Shown here one piece after another: positions 25,567-34,012 of a stretch of DNA of 64,000 nt. The translations under genes were made by a program, and so were the position numbers. The notes under the pieces are model-generated. The model saw only the letters and a list, made by a program, of their open reading frames with translations. It was not told where the DNA came from and searched no databases. The stretch is from Allocatelliglobosispora scoriae (GTDB lineage: Bacteria > Actinomycetota > Actinomycetes > Mycobacteriales > Micromonosporaceae): NCBI RefSeq assembly GCF_014204945.1, contig NZ_JACHMN010000001.1, positions 1,116,001 through 1,180,000 of the forward strand, in the 5' to 3' direction. How positions within the stretch are numbered: position 1 is the first letter of the stretch; every line of letters starts with the position of its first letter.

Positions 25567-26642
25567 CCCAGCCGCACACCCGCCCCACGCTGCCCGAGCT
25601 CTTCCGGCGTGGGGCGGGCGTGAGCCTGGGCGTCGTCGCGGTGCTCGCCGTCGTCGGTGCCCTCTACCTCACGCAAGGTGTCCTGGTCCAGGTCTTCGTC
25701 GCGCTGTTCCTCGCGGTGAGCCTCGACCCGCTGGTCCGCTGGCTCGTCCTGCGCAAGATCGGCCGACCCTGGGCGGTCACGATCACACTCACCATCCTGG
25801 TGCTGATGGTCGCGGCCTTCGTCATCTTCGTCGTGACCCCGCTGGTCCGGGAGGCGACGGCCCTCGGCTCCGACTTCCCCGGCTACCTGCACGACGCCCG
25901 GGTCCGGCTCGGCCTGCCCGAGAAGGTCGAGACCTACCTGTTGAGCCTGCCCGATCTGCTCGCCGACGACGCGGCCGGGTTCGCCTCGCAGTTCCTCGGC
26001 GCGGTCCTGTCGGTCCTGCTCGTCGTGGTGCTCACGATCTACTTCCTGCTGGACCTGCCCCGGATCCGGCTCGGCTTCGTGCGCCTCTTCCCCGAGCGCA
26101 ACCGCCTCAGCGTGCAGCGCGGCGTTACCGTCGTGGTCGACAAGGTCGGCGCCTACATGATCGGCAACGTGGTCATCTCGCTGATCGCCGGGGCCGTCAC
26201 CTTCGCCGCCCTGCTCGCGCTCGGCGTGCCCTTCGCACTGCCGCTCGCCGTGATCGTCGCGATCGCCGACATGATCCCGCTCGTGGGCGCGACGATCGGG
26301 GCAGCGGTCTGCGTGCTCGTCGCCGCCGCCACCTCCGACGGCTGGCTCACCACCGTGCTGACGTTGGCGTTCTTCATCCTGTATCAGCAGATCGAGAACT
26401 ACGTCATCGCGCCGAGGATCATGCGCAACGCGGTCGACGTGCCCGCCGTGGCGGTGCTCCTGGCCGGTCTCGTCGGTGCCAGCGTCCTGGGCCTGATGGG
26501 TGCGCTGATGGCGATTCCGCTCGTCGCCGCCGCGAAGGCACTGATCAATAAGGCCAGGTCGGAGCCGAACGACGTTCAGATCGTCCAGCCCCGCACCGAC
26601 CCGCAGCCGGCATCCCGGTTAGACGCCGAGACCACCGGGTAA
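25563..26642 (+). CDS. AI-2E family transporter (DUF20)
   Basis: A 359-residue membrane protein with about seven to eight hydrophobic segments in the DUF20/AI-2E exporter arrangement: LYLTQGVLVQVFVALFLAVS, then LYFLLD-type motif IYFLLDLPRIR, YMIGNVVISLIAGAVTFAAL, VAIADMIPLVGATIGAAV and LYQQIENYVIAPRIM. The last two are strongly conserved. Substrate unknown; the family name does not imply autoinducer transport here. Coupled to the universal stress protein gene. Confidence 0.88.
   Translation: MTQPHTRPTLPELFRRGAGVSLGVVAVLAVVGALYLTQGVLVQVFVALFLAVSLDPLVRWLVLRKIGRPWAVTITLTILVLMVAAFVIFVVTPLVREATALGSDFPGYLHDARVRLGLPEKVETYLLSLPDLLADDAAGFASQFLGAVLSVLLVVVLTIYFLLDLPRIRLGFVRLFPERNRLSVQRGVTVVVDKVGAYMIGNVVISLIAGAVTFAALLALGVPFALPLAVIVAIADMIPLVGATIGAAVCVLVAAATSDGWLTTVLTLAFFILYQQIENYVIAPRIMRNAVDVPAVAVLLAGLVGASVLGLMGALMAIPLVAAAKALINKARSEPNDVQIVQPRTDPQPASRLDAETTG
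26617..26642 (+). promoter_or_regulatory. Candidate SigB/SigF-type promoter (26668 gene)
   Basis: GGTT at 26617-26620, 16-nt spacer, GGGTAA at 26637-26642, with one mismatch in the -35. The -10 overlaps the stop of the transporter gene. Confidence 0.45.
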
Positions 26643-26667
26643 TCACCACGACGGAGAGGAGATTGAA

Positions 26668-27240
26668 ATGACAACCATCCAGACACTGTTGGTCCTGATC
26701 GTCGTGCTCGCCGTCGTCGCACTAGGCGGGTGGTTCCTGCTCCGCCGGCGCCAACTACGCCAACGCTTCGGCCCGGAGTACGACCGCGCGGTCGCCGAGT
26801 CCGACAGCAAGCTCGCCGCGGAGCGTGAGCTTCGCGAACGGGTGAGCCGGCACGCCGAGCTGACGCTCAAGGAGCTCGACGCCGACACCCGTGACCGCTA
26901 CGCCGACGACTGGCAGGAGATCCAGGCCAGGTTCGTCGAGGAGCCCGCGGCGTCGGTCAAGGACGCCGACGAGCTCGTCACCCGGCTGATCCAGGAGATC
27001 GGCTACCCCGTCGGCAGCTACGACGACCAGCTCGCACACCTCTCCGTCGAGCACTCCCGCACCCTGTCCGCCTACCGGGAGGCTCACGAGATCAGCGCGC
27101 GCAGCGAACGTGGTGAGGCTGCGACGGAGGACCTCCGCAACGCGATCATCGATTACCGGCAGCTCGTCGCCGAGCTGCTCGGCCAGGACCCCGTCACCAC
27201 CGGCCACCACGCAGAAGGAGTCACCCACGATGCCCGATGA
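26668..27240 (+). CDS. Membrane-anchored protein with helical C-terminal domain shared with the next gene
   Basis: A 190-residue protein: one N-terminal transmembrane helix (LLVLIVVLAVVALGGWFLL), a basic stretch, then a helical soluble domain. DRYADDWQEIQARFVEEP and EDLRNAIIDYRQLVAELLG closely resemble DDLRQRWQQVLLHFVDDP and EQLRVAVQQYRKFVDRVLPG at the end of the following protein, so the two share a domain. The family is known only as conserved hypothetical. GGAGAGG precedes the ATG, and the gene overlaps the next by 11 bp. Confidence 0.78.
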   Translation: MTTIQTLLVLIVVLAVVALGGWFLLRRRQLRQRFGPEYDRAVAESDSKLAAERELRERVSRHAELTLKELDADTRDRYADDWQEIQARFVEEPAASVKDADELVTRLIQEIGYPVGSYDDQLAHLSVEHSRTLSAYREAHEISARSERGEAATEDLRNAIIDYRQLVAELLGQDPVTTGHHAEGVTHDAR

Positions 27241-28642
27241 CATCGCCCACCGCCCCCACGACCAGGACTACATCGACGGCGAGCCCGCCCTCCTCAACGA
27301 CCGCGACGCCGTCTTCCACGCCGACGACGCCCCGGCCGCGGTCATCCCCCCACAGGACCCGCTCGACGAGGGATTCCTCACCGAGCACGACGCGGAGCAG
27401 GACGGCGAGCCCGGCAGCACGACCGACGAGCTGACCGACCAGGCCGACGCGGAGTCCGATGAGGACGCCGCGGAGACGGCGGAGCCCGAGGACGCCGCTG
27501 AGCTCGCCGACGACGAGATCAGCGAGGACGAGGCCGTCGAGGCGATCGACGCCGAAGCGGTCGACCCGGACGCTCCGGCCGCCCTCGTCGAGGACGCGGA
27601 CGACGCCGACACTGACGCGGAGCCGATCGACGGCGCAGCCGACCTGGACGCCGAGCCCATCGACGCGAACGCCGAGCCGATCGACGCGGACGCCGATGAC
27701 GAGCCCGGCGTCGAGCCGATCGACGACGCGGTCACCGACGACGAGCTCGACGACGCGGCCGAGCCGGTCGACGGCGACATCCAGCCGGTGCAGGCGGGTC
27801 TCGACAGCACCGACGAGACCGCGGAGGCGGAGTTCACCGACGCGCCGGGCCCCGACGCGGAGCCGCTGACACCGGTCGACGCCTTCGCGCCGGTCGACGA
27901 GACGTTCACGGGCGCCGACGCCGAGGACTCCCCCGAGGTCGCGGACGCCGAGATCCTCCCGTCCGACCTGGCACCCGCCGACGAGGCGGCAACGCCCGCA
28001 GCGGATGCCGATGAGGACGACGAGGTCGGCGACGAGTCCGCCGATGTCGTCGACGCCTGGGCCGCCCCCGAGCCGGAGTCCGTCGTGGACGCGCCGGTCA
28101 CCGAGGACGAGCCCGTCACCGGATACGAGGCGCCGGCCGAGCCGGTGGCCTTCGCCGATGACGTCGTCCCCGAGCCCGTTGCGACACCGGCCGACGTCAT
28201 CCCCGGCACCGATGCCTTCGCGGCCGATGTGACGCCGGAGCCGGCCACGCCCGAGGCGCAGTCCGCCGCGGTCGACGCCACCGCTGCGGCCGTCGCCGCC
28301 TCGGCCGCCGCCGCGGGAGCGGTCGCGGCCACCGGCGCCGACGACACCGATGAGGCCGCCCCGGCCCCGGTCGAGCACGACGGGCTCCTCCCCGTCGGCA
28401 ACGCCGACGATCTGCGTCAGCGCTGGCAGCAGGTGCTGCTCCACTTCGTGGACGACCCGCGCGGCGCTGCCGGACAGGCCAAGGAGCTGGTCGATGAGGC
28501 CGTTCGGGCACTCACGGCGGCCCTCGCCGAGCGTCAGCGGGAGCTCGACAGCTGGCAGTCCGCCGATGGCGGCGACACCGAGCAGCTGCGTGTCGCGGTG
28601 CAGCAGTACCGCAAGTTCGTCGACCGGGTCCTGCCCGGCTGA
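27230..28642 (+). CDS. Long acidic disordered protein with C-terminal helical domain
   Basis: A 470-residue protein. Residues 1-375 are almost wholly Asp, Glu, Ala, Pro, Val and Thr, with irregular AEPID and EPVA-type repeats and essentially no Arg or Lys after the first few residues, so it must be disordered and strongly negative. An Ala-rich helix (AAVAASAAAAGAVAATGA) follows. The last 85 residues form a helical domain homologous to that of the upstream membrane protein. No signal peptide. The start is inside the previous gene. A cytoplasmic hydration, scaffold or condensate role is conceivable but not shown. Confidence 0.72.
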   Translation: MPDDIAHRPHDQDYIDGEPALLNDRDAVFHADDAPAAVIPPQDPLDEGFLTEHDAEQDGEPGSTTDELTDQADAESDEDAAETAEPEDAAELADDEISEDEAVEAIDAEAVDPDAPAALVEDADDADTDAEPIDGAADLDAEPIDANAEPIDADADDEPGVEPIDDAVTDDELDDAAEPVDGDIQPVQAGLDSTDETAEAEFTDAPGPDAEPLTPVDAFAPVDETFTGADAEDSPEVADAEILPSDLAPADEAATPAADADEDDEVGDESADVVDAWAAPEPESVVDAPVTEDEPVTGYEAPAEPVAFADDVVPEPVATPADVIPGTDAFAADVTPEPATPEAQSAAVDATAAAVAASAAAAGAVAATGADDTDEAAPAPVEHDGLLPVGNADDLRQRWQQVLLHFVDDPRGAAGQAKELVDEAVRALTAALAERQRELDSWQSADGGDTEQLRVAVQQYRKFVDRVLPG

Positions 28643-28651
28643 GCACCTGCC

Positions 28652-28699
28652 ACGTCGCGGGCCGCGCCTTCCTCTCGAGGAGGACGCGGCCCGCGACGT
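28652..28699 (+). terminator. Hairpin terminator after the acidic protein gene
   Basis: 15-bp perfect arms (28652-28666, 28685-28699) with an 18-nt loop. Its right arm touches the -35 of the next promoter. Confidence 0.7.
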
Positions 28700-28723
28700 T
28701 TCTCCGCCGCCCCGTAGGGGTAT
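28698..28723 (+). promoter_or_regulatory. SigB/SigF-type promoter (28777/DUF6328 genes)
   Basis: GTTT at 28698-28701, 16-nt spacer, GGGTAT at 28718-28723, about 53 bp before the ATG at 28777. A perfect match in both boxes. Confidence 0.7.
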
Positions 28724-28776
28724 GTCCTCCATGCGCCCCGGCTCCCCCCGGGACGCGCACGGAGGGAGGAGAGACC

Positions 28777-28977
28777 ATGGATCATCCCGATCCCCGCTAC
28801 CGCGCGGAGGAGTCCGACCAGCTCGAACCCGCCGAGACCGATGTCGACCGGAACGAGGTCGACGCGCAGGTGAACAGCGGTACCGGAGAACCGGAACCGA
28901 CCACCACGCCGGAAGGCGACGCGTTCGACGTGCCGACCATCGCGCAGTTCGGCGAGTTCGAGCGCAAGTTCCGCTGA
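28777..28977 (+). CDS. Small acidic hypothetical protein
   Basis: A 66-residue acidic protein (EESDQLEPAETDVDRNEVDA) ending in a more ordered FDVPTIAQFGEFERKFR. GGAGGGAGGAGAG is a very strong ribosome-binding site just upstream of the ATG. It has a perfect stress-type promoter and precedes the DUF6328 gene by 66 bp, with a hairpin in between. No family recognised. Confidence 0.65.
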   Translation: MDHPDPRYRAEESDQLEPAETDVDRNEVDAQVNSGTGEPEPTTTPEGDAFDVPTIAQFGEFERKFR

Positions 28978-28989
28978 TAGCCACCATCC

Positions 28990-29023
28990 GAGGGGACGCC
29001 GCCGTGCGAGGGGGCGTCCCCTC
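28990..29023 (+). terminator. Intercistronic hairpin
   Basis: 11-bp perfect arms (28990-29000, 29013-29023), 12-nt loop, between the small acidic protein gene and the DUF6328 gene. It may attenuate or stabilise rather than fully terminate. Confidence 0.55.
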
Positions 29024-29043
29024 ACCATCCCCTCAGGAGCGTC

Positions 29044-29520
29044 ATGTCCGACCCCGAGACCGGTGAGACCGCCGAGCAGCGCCTCCACCGCAACTTCGCC
29101 GAACTCCTGCAGGAACTGCGGGTGGCGCAGACCGGCGTACAAATCCTGTTCGCGTTTCTCTTGACCTTGCCCTTCTCGGCGCGATTCAGCGCGCTGAGCG
29201 GCCTGCAGCACTGGCTCTACATCGCGGCGCTCGTCGCGGCGGCGGTGGCGGCCGCGACGATCATCGCGCCGGTGAGCTTCCACCGGCTCGTGTTCCGCCA
29301 GGGCCTCAAGGAGGAGGTCGTGCAGGTCAGCTCACGGCTGGCGCAGATCGGCATCTTCGCGCTGATGCTTGCGATCATCGGTGCCATCCTGCTCGTCGTC
29401 GACGTGGTCGCCGGACTGACCTGGGCGGTGTGGCTCAGCTCCATCCTCGGGGTGCTCTACCTGGGCCTGTGGTATGTCCTGCCGGCGATGCACCGCTTCC
29501 GCAAGGTCCTGGACGACTGA
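29044..29520 (+). CDS. DUF6328 family membrane protein
   Basis: A 158-residue protein: acidic N-terminus, then LLQELRVAQTGVQILFAFLL, the family signature entering the first of four transmembrane helices, SFHRLVFRQGLKEEVV between helices 2 and 3, and a final helix SILGVLYLGLWYVLPA. This matches DUF6328, an actinobacterial family without known function. AGGAGCGTC precedes the ATG. Confidence 0.85.
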   Translation: MSDPETGETAEQRLHRNFAELLQELRVAQTGVQILFAFLLTLPFSARFSALSGLQHWLYIAALVAAAVAAATIIAPVSFHRLVFRQGLKEEVVQVSSRLAQIGIFALMLAIIGAILLVVDVVAGLTWAVWLSSILGVLYLGLWYVLPAMHRFRKVLDD

Positions 29521-29525
29521 CCGGG

Positions 29526-30122
29526 TCAGCCTGGCCGGGGCGGGTCGACCGCGATCGCCACGGCAGTCGCGAGCATCCAGGCCACGCACGCCAGCAGGCC
29601 GAGGCGTTCCAGGACCCCCGTCACGCCGCTGCGGCCGACGAAGACCATGCAGGCGGCGGTCGCCACCAGCACCGGCCAGGCCACGGCGACCCCGGCGCGG
29701 GCGATCGGGCGCAGCCGGCCGGTCGGCCACCACGCCACCGCGAGCATCGCCAGCGCCGAGAAACCCACCCCGGCGATGCTCGCGCCCGCGTGCAGGAGAT
29801 CCTGGGCCGTCGTCGGGTCATAGGGCGGCAGCGGGCACCCGTCGGTGCAGGTCACCGCGCCGGATAGCCCGATCGCCGGTGCCGCTGCGAGCAGCAGCGC
29901 ACCGGCCTGGCGGCAGACCGGCCACAGGGCGCCCGCGAGCAGCGCCGCCGCGACCGCGATCAACACGATGCTGAGCAGGTAGAGATCCGCGCGGGCGGTG
30001 CCGGGGACGCCGGACTCGCTCACATATCCGTGTACGCCGTGCGGCCAGACCGCCACCGCGAGCCCGACGAGGCCCGTGGCCCCCGCCGCGAACGCCGCCG
30101 CCGCCGTGCCCCGTCGTCTCAC
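29526..30122 (-). CDS. DUF998 family membrane protein
   Basis: A 198-residue protein with six hydrophobic helices. VSESGVPGTARADLYLLSIV after helix 1, LSGAVTCTDGCPLPPYDPTT in the second outer loop and LLHAGASIAGVGFSALAML are the DUF998 pattern. Function unknown. It is convergent with the DUF6328 gene, with only 5 bp between stops. A strand-specific promoter could not be assigned. Confidence 0.78.
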   Translation of the reverse strand: MRRRGTAAAAFAAGATGLVGLAVAVWPHGVHGYVSESGVPGTARADLYLLSIVLIAVAAALLAGALWPVCRQAGALLLAAAPAIGLSGAVTCTDGCPLPPYDPTTAQDLLHAGASIAGVGFSALAMLAVAWWPTGRLRPIARAGVAVAWPVLVATAACMVFVGRSGVTGVLERLGLLACVAWMLATAVAIAVDPPRPG

Positions 30123-30167
30123 CGGTCGACCGTAGTCCCCGGCACCGCTCTGAATCGCGGCGGCCGT

Positions 30168-31115
30168 CTACTTGACCGCGGGCAGGACCTCGCGGGCGTA
30201 GAGCTCGATCAGCTCGCGGTAGTGCGGCCCGACCGGCGCGACGTAGAGCTCGTCGATCCCCGCGTCCTGATAGGCGCGGACCGCCGCGATGTGCTTGACC
30301 GGATCCGGGCCGCACGGGAACGCCTTGCCCACCATCTCCTCGGTGACGAGGGCGGCGGCCTGGTCGAAGTGGGCCGGAGTGGGGAGGATCTGGCTGAGCT
30401 CGCCGGGTAGGCCGGCGTTGGGCCAGAGCTTGTGGGCGATCTTGACCGCCTCGTCCGCCGTCGGCGCGAAGCAGCCCTTGCCGCACGCGACGGCGGGTTT
30501 GCCGCCCGACTTCTCGGCGAACAGGCCGATCAGCTCCCGGTCCGGGCTGGTGGTGACGTAGCCGTCGCCGATGCGGGCGGCGAGTTCGGTGGCGCGGGGA
30601 CCGAACCCGGAGACGTAGACCTCCGGCGGCGCCTGCGGCAGCGTGTAGATGCGGGCGTTCTCGACCGTGTAGTGCTTGCCGTGGTGGGTCACGACCTCCC
30701 CCGTCCACAGCGCCCGCATCACCTCGACCGCCTCCTCCAGCATCTCCAGCCGGACGGCTGTGTTGGGCCACGGACCGCCCAGGATGCTCTCGTTGAGGGC
30801 TTCCCCGCTGCCGATGCCGAGCGTGAAGCGTCCGCCGGTGAGCACGGCGCTCGTCGCCGCGGCCTGAGCGATGACCGCCGGGTGGATGCGCACGGTGGGG
30901 CAGGTGACGGCCGTGAGGATCGGCAGGTCGCCGATCTGGCTGAGCGCACCGATCATGGACCAGACGAAGGGGCTCTGCCCCTGCGCGTCGCCCCACGGAT
31001 GGAAGTGGTCGGAGATCGAGAGCCCGTGCATGCCGAGCTCGGTGGCGAGCCTGGCCTGCGCGAGCAGGTCGGCGGGCGCGTACTCCTCGCTGGAGAGGAA
31101 AAGTCCGATTTTCAT
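30168..31115 (-). CDS. F420-dependent LLM-class oxidoreductase (TIGR03557-like)
   Basis: A 315-residue luciferase-like TIM barrel: MKIGLFLSSEEYAPADLLAQ, GLSISDHFHPWGDAQGQSPF, LTAVTCPTVRIHPAVIAQAA, then FTLGIGSGEALNESILGGPW, the last typical of F420-glucose-6-phosphate dehydrogenase relatives. It should use coenzyme F420; substrate unknown. ATG 31115 is chosen because GGAG lies 8 nt upstream and the family motif starts there; the frame continues 54 codons upstream without coding character. Confidence 0.88.
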   Translation of the reverse strand: MKIGLFLSSEEYAPADLLAQARLATELGMHGLSISDHFHPWGDAQGQSPFVWSMIGALSQIGDLPILTAVTCPTVRIHPAVIAQAAATSAVLTGGRFTLGIGSGEALNESILGGPWPNTAVRLEMLEEAVEVMRALWTGEVVTHHGKHYTVENARIYTLPQAPPEVYVSGFGPRATELAARIGDGYVTTSPDRELIGLFAEKSGGKPAVACGKGCFAPTADEAVKIAHKLWPNAGLPGELSQILPTPAHFDQAAALVTEEMVGKAFPCGPDPVKHIAAVRAYQDAGIDELYVAPVGPHYRELIELYAREVLPAVK

Positions 31116-31124
31116 ATCAGCTCC

Positions 31125-31206
31125 ATACCCGGTCATGGCACTGCAATAACCGGACAGATCAGCAAAATACGATCCTGAGCGTGTGATCACTCCGGCCCGG
31201 GGGTAA
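31125..31206. promoter_or_regulatory. Divergent candidate SigB/SigF-type promoters
   Basis: Plus strand: GTGT at 31181-31184, 16-nt spacer, GGGTAA at 31201-31206, ending 9 bp before the nucleotidyltransferase ATG. Minus strand: GTTA at 31150-31147, 16-nt spacer, GGGTAT at 31130-31125, 9 bp before the F420 gene ATG. Each has one -35 mismatch. Confidence 0.42.
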
Positions 31207-31215
31207 CACAGTGTC

Positions 31216-31791
31216 ATGCCGAACAGCGTGAGCGCGGAGTTGCTGGTGACGATGAAACGGGCCGCCACGGTGCTCAAGGAGCATCAGGTGCCCTTCGCCC
31301 TCGCCGGCGGTTTCGCCGTCTACGCCCGGGGCGGCAGCGGCAGCGAGCACGACGTGGATTTCCTGATCCGGCGGGAGGACGCCGACAAGGCGCTCAAGCT
31401 GCTCGCCGCCGCCGGCTTCTCCACGGAGCGCCCGCCGGAGGACTGGCTGGTCAAGGTCTATGACCAGCACCGGCTCGTCGACCTGATCTTCGAGCCCGTC
31501 GGGCTGCCGGTCACCGACGCGACGCTCGCCGACACCACGCTGATGCGGGTCGAGGCGATCGAGATGCCGGTCCTGTCGGCGACCACGCTCATGTCCTACA
31601 AGCTGCTCTCCTTCACCGAGCAGTACTGCGATTACACGCGGGCCCTGCCGCTGGCCCGCTCCCTGCGGGAGCAGATCGACTGGGAGCGCGTGCGCGCCGA
31701 CACGAAGCCGTCGCCCTACGCCCGGTCGTTTCTCTTCCTGCTCGAACAGCTCGACGTGCTGCCGCACCGGCGGCACGGAGAACAGGAATAG
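31216..31791 (+). CDS. Nucleotidyltransferase-fold protein
   Basis: A 191-residue protein with the minimal nucleotidyltransferase core: FALAGGFAVYARGGSGSEHDVDFLIRRED supplies the GG helix and the DxD metal pair, and VKVYDQHRLVDLIFEP a third acidic residue. The C-terminal part is helical. Similar proteins serve as antitoxin partners or act on unknown substrates. No HEPN partner is adjacent; BON and metallophosphatase genes follow in the same direction with short gaps. Confidence 0.78.
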   Translation: MPNSVSAELLVTMKRAATVLKEHQVPFALAGGFAVYARGGSGSEHDVDFLIRREDADKALKLLAAAGFSTERPPEDWLVKVYDQHRLVDLIFEPVGLPVTDATLADTTLMRVEAIEMPVLSATTLMSYKLLSFTEQYCDYTRALPLARSLREQIDWERVRADTKPSPYARSFLFLLEQLDVLPHRRHGEQE

Positions 31792-31800
31792 GAGGTCGTC

Positions 31801-32046
31801 GTGACCACCAACAGGTGCAGTGACGCCGAGATCCAGCGCATGCTCGCCGAGGACGGGCAGATCGCCGAGCTCGGCATCGAGATCTTCTGCAATGACGACG
31901 CGGTGGTGCTCCGTGGTGACGTGCAGAGCGACGAGCGGCGCGACGCCATCGCCGCAGCCGTGTCCGGGCACTTCCCCGGGCTCGCCGTTCACAACGACAT
32001 CTGCGTGCTGCCCGCGCACGCACCGACGGCACCGGAGGCGCTGTGA
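31801..32046 (+). CDS. BON domain protein
   Basis: An 81-residue protein with one BON domain: DAEIQRMLAEDGQIAELGIE then VVLRGDVQSDERRDAIAAAV, with the alpha/beta pattern that binds membranes or polysaccharide in other proteins. There is no signal peptide. It starts at GTG 31801 after AGGAGGTC, an excellent ribosome-binding site, and overlaps the next gene by 4 bp (GTGA). Confidence 0.8.
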   Translation: MTTNRCSDAEIQRMLAEDGQIAELGIEIFCNDDAVVLRGDVQSDERRDAIAAAVSGHFPGLAVHNDICVLPAHAPTAPEAL

Positions 32047-32783
32047 CTGTCCGGATCGCGGCGGTCGGCGACGTGCACATGGACACCGATGTGCTGGGTC
32101 GCTACCGGGCCGCGCTGGAGGAACTGCCCGACCTCGCCGACGTGCTGCTGCTCGCCGGTGACCTGACGCGGCACGGCACCGTCGAGGAGACGGAGTGCGT
32201 GACCAAGGAGTTCGGGGAGCTGGGCATACCGGTGATCGCGGTGCTCGGCAACCACGACCACCACAGCGACTCCGGCGACCTCGTCACCAAGGTGCTCACC
32301 GACGCCGGGATCACGGTGCTGGAGGGCGACTCCGTCGAGATCGACTGCCGCGGCGTGACCGTGGGAGTCGCCGGGGTCAAGGGCTTCGGCGGCGGGTTCG
32401 CCGGCAAGTGCGCCAGCGCCTTCGGCGAGCGCGAGATGAAGAACTTCGTGCGGACCACCGAGGAGAGCGCCGACCGGCTCCGTGGCGCTCTGCGGAGCCT
32501 GCGCAGCGATGTGATCATCGCGCTGACCCACTACGCCCCGATCCCGGAGACGCTGATGGGCGAGCCGCCGGAGATCTACCCGTTCCTCGGGTCCTACCTG
32601 CTCGGAGAGGCGATCGACGCGGCGCCCACGGCGCTCGCGGTGCACGGGCACGCCCACGCGGGCAAGGCCAGCGGACGCACACCGGGCGGCATCCGGGTAC
32701 GCAATGTCGCCCAGCCGGTGCTGCGCCAGGCGTACGCCGTGTTCCACCTCGACGACGACCGCCACGCGCTGGCCGTTCCATGA
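32043..32783 (+). CDS. Metallophosphoesterase family protein
   Basis: A 246-residue calcineurin-like phosphoesterase with all metal motifs: GDVHMDTD (DxH), LLLAGDLTRHG (GD), AVLGNHDHHSD (GNHD), ALTHYAPIP and VHGHAHAGK (GHxH). Substrate unknown. Starts at a GTG overlapping the BON gene stop. It is the last gene of the nucleotidyltransferase/BON set before a long inverted repeat. Confidence 0.9.
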   Translation: MTVRIAAVGDVHMDTDVLGRYRAALEELPDLADVLLLAGDLTRHGTVEETECVTKEFGELGIPVIAVLGNHDHHSDSGDLVTKVLTDAGITVLEGDSVEIDCRGVTVGVAGVKGFGGGFAGKCASAFGEREMKNFVRTTEESADRLRGALRSLRSDVIIALTHYAPIPETLMGEPPEIYPFLGSYLLGEAIDAAPTALAVHGHAHAGKASGRTPGGIRVRNVAQPVLRQAYAVFHLDDDRHALAVP

Positions 32784-32786
32784 TCC

Positions 32787-32851
32787 CGTCTGGTTCGGGG
32801 AACCATCCGTAATCGTCCGCCATGATTGCGCCTGGTTCCCCGAACCAGACG
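32787..32851. repeat. Cruciform-type nested inverted repeat
   Basis: 19-bp perfect arms (32787-32805, 32833-32851) with a 27-nt loop. Each arm holds its own small palindrome TGGTTCGGGGAACCA or its complement, so three stems can form. It lies between the metallophosphatase and aminotransferase genes. Confidence 0.75.
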
Positions 32852-32881
32852 TGTCCTCCAGATCAGTGGGATGATCCCGAC

Positions 32882-34012
32882 GTGAGCAATCCTCTCGACA
32901 GGCTGACCCTCGACGAGCTTCGCAGCCGGACCAGCGAGAAGTGGCGCCGCTACCCGCCCGACGTGCTGCCGGTGTTCGTCGCCGAGATGGACGCCGACTT
33001 AGCCCGACCGGTCACGGCGGCCCTGCGGCAGGCGATCGAGCGCGGCGACACCGGCTATGCGTTCGGCACCGACTACGCCGAGGCGCTCGCCGGTTTCGCC
33101 GCCGAGCGCTGGGGCTGGCGGTTCGACATCGCGCAGGCCAGGCCGGTCGCGGACGTCATCACGGGCGTTGTGGAGGCGGTGCGGCTCATCTCCGACGTCG
33201 GTGCGGGCGTCGTGGTGAACCCGCCCGTCTACCATCCCTTCTTCCCCACCATCGAGCACATGGAACGCCGCGTGGTCGAGGCCCCGCTCGGCCCGGACGG
33301 CCGGATCGACTTCGCCACCCTGGAGGCCGCGTTCCAGGAGCCGGGCAACGGCGCCTACCTGCTCTGCAATCCGCAGAACCCGACCGGCGCCGTGCACACC
33401 CGGGACGAGCTGACCCGGGTCGCCGAGCTGGCCCACGCCTATCGCGTCCGGGTGGTCGCCGACGAGATCCACGCACCGCTGGTGCTGGCCGGTGCGGCCT
33501 TCACCCCCTACCTCGACGTCGATCCGGCCGGGCTGTCGATCATGTCCGCGTCGAAGGCGTGGAACCTCGCCGGGATGAAGGCGGCAATCCTCGTCGCCGG
33601 GACCGAGGCGCTCGGCGACCTGGCCCGGCTGCCGGAGATCGCGTCCGAGGCGACGAGCCACTTCGGCGTCGTGTCGCACGTGGCCGCCCTGCGTCACGGC
33701 GGTCCGTGGCTCGACGAGGTCCTCGCCGCGATCGACGGCAACCGCAGGCTCCTCGGCGAGCTGCTCGGGCGGGAGCTGCCGCAGATCGGTTACCGGCAAC
33801 CGGAGGGAACCTACCTGGCGTGGTTGGACTGCCGAGGGCTCGGGATCGACGGTGACCCGGCGGCGTTCTTCCTGCAGCGGGGTCGGGTGGCCCTGGTAGC
33901 GGGTGAGCTCTTCGGCACCGGCGGCGCGGGCCACGTCCGCCTCAACATCGGCACCTCACCGGCCGTGATCCGCGAGGCGGTCCGCCGGATGGCGACCGCA
34001 CTGTCCGGTTAG
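32882..34012 (+). CDS. PatB/MalY-type cystathionine beta-lyase (PLP aminotransferase fold)
   Basis: A 376-residue fold-type I PLP enzyme: VFVAEMDADLARPVTAAL near the N-terminus, YAFGTDYAEAL, NPPVYHPFFPTIE, LLCNPQNPTGAVHTRDEL, VVADEIHAPLVL with the cofactor Asp, SASKAWNLAGMKAA with the PLP lysine and RLNIGTSP with the carboxylate-binding Arg. The EMD and YHPF motifs place it with PatB/MalY C-S lyases rather than classical aminotransferases. GTG 32882 begins the family motif. The stop overlaps the convergent PolX gene by 4 bp. Confidence 0.9.
   Translation: MSNPLDRLTLDELRSRTSEKWRRYPPDVLPVFVAEMDADLARPVTAALRQAIERGDTGYAFGTDYAEALAGFAAERWGWRFDIAQARPVADVITGVVEAVRLISDVGAGVVVNPPVYHPFFPTIEHMERRVVEAPLGPDGRIDFATLEAAFQEPGNGAYLLCNPQNPTGAVHTRDELTRVAELAHAYRVRVVADEIHAPLVLAGAAFTPYLDVDPAGLSIMSASKAWNLAGMKAAILVAGTEALGDLARLPEIASEATSHFGVVSHVAALRHGGPWLDEVLAAIDGNRRLLGELLGRELPQIGYRQPEGTYLAWLDCRGLGIDGDPAAFFLQRGRVALVAGELFGTGGAGHVRLNIGTSPAVIREAVRRMATALSG

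Noticed and set aside
27221-28987. 588-codon open frame antisense to the acidic protein gene
   Set aside because: Low-complexity Val/Gly/Arg/Leu-rich product caused by the repetitive Asp/Glu codons of the opposite strand. No start signal or motif.
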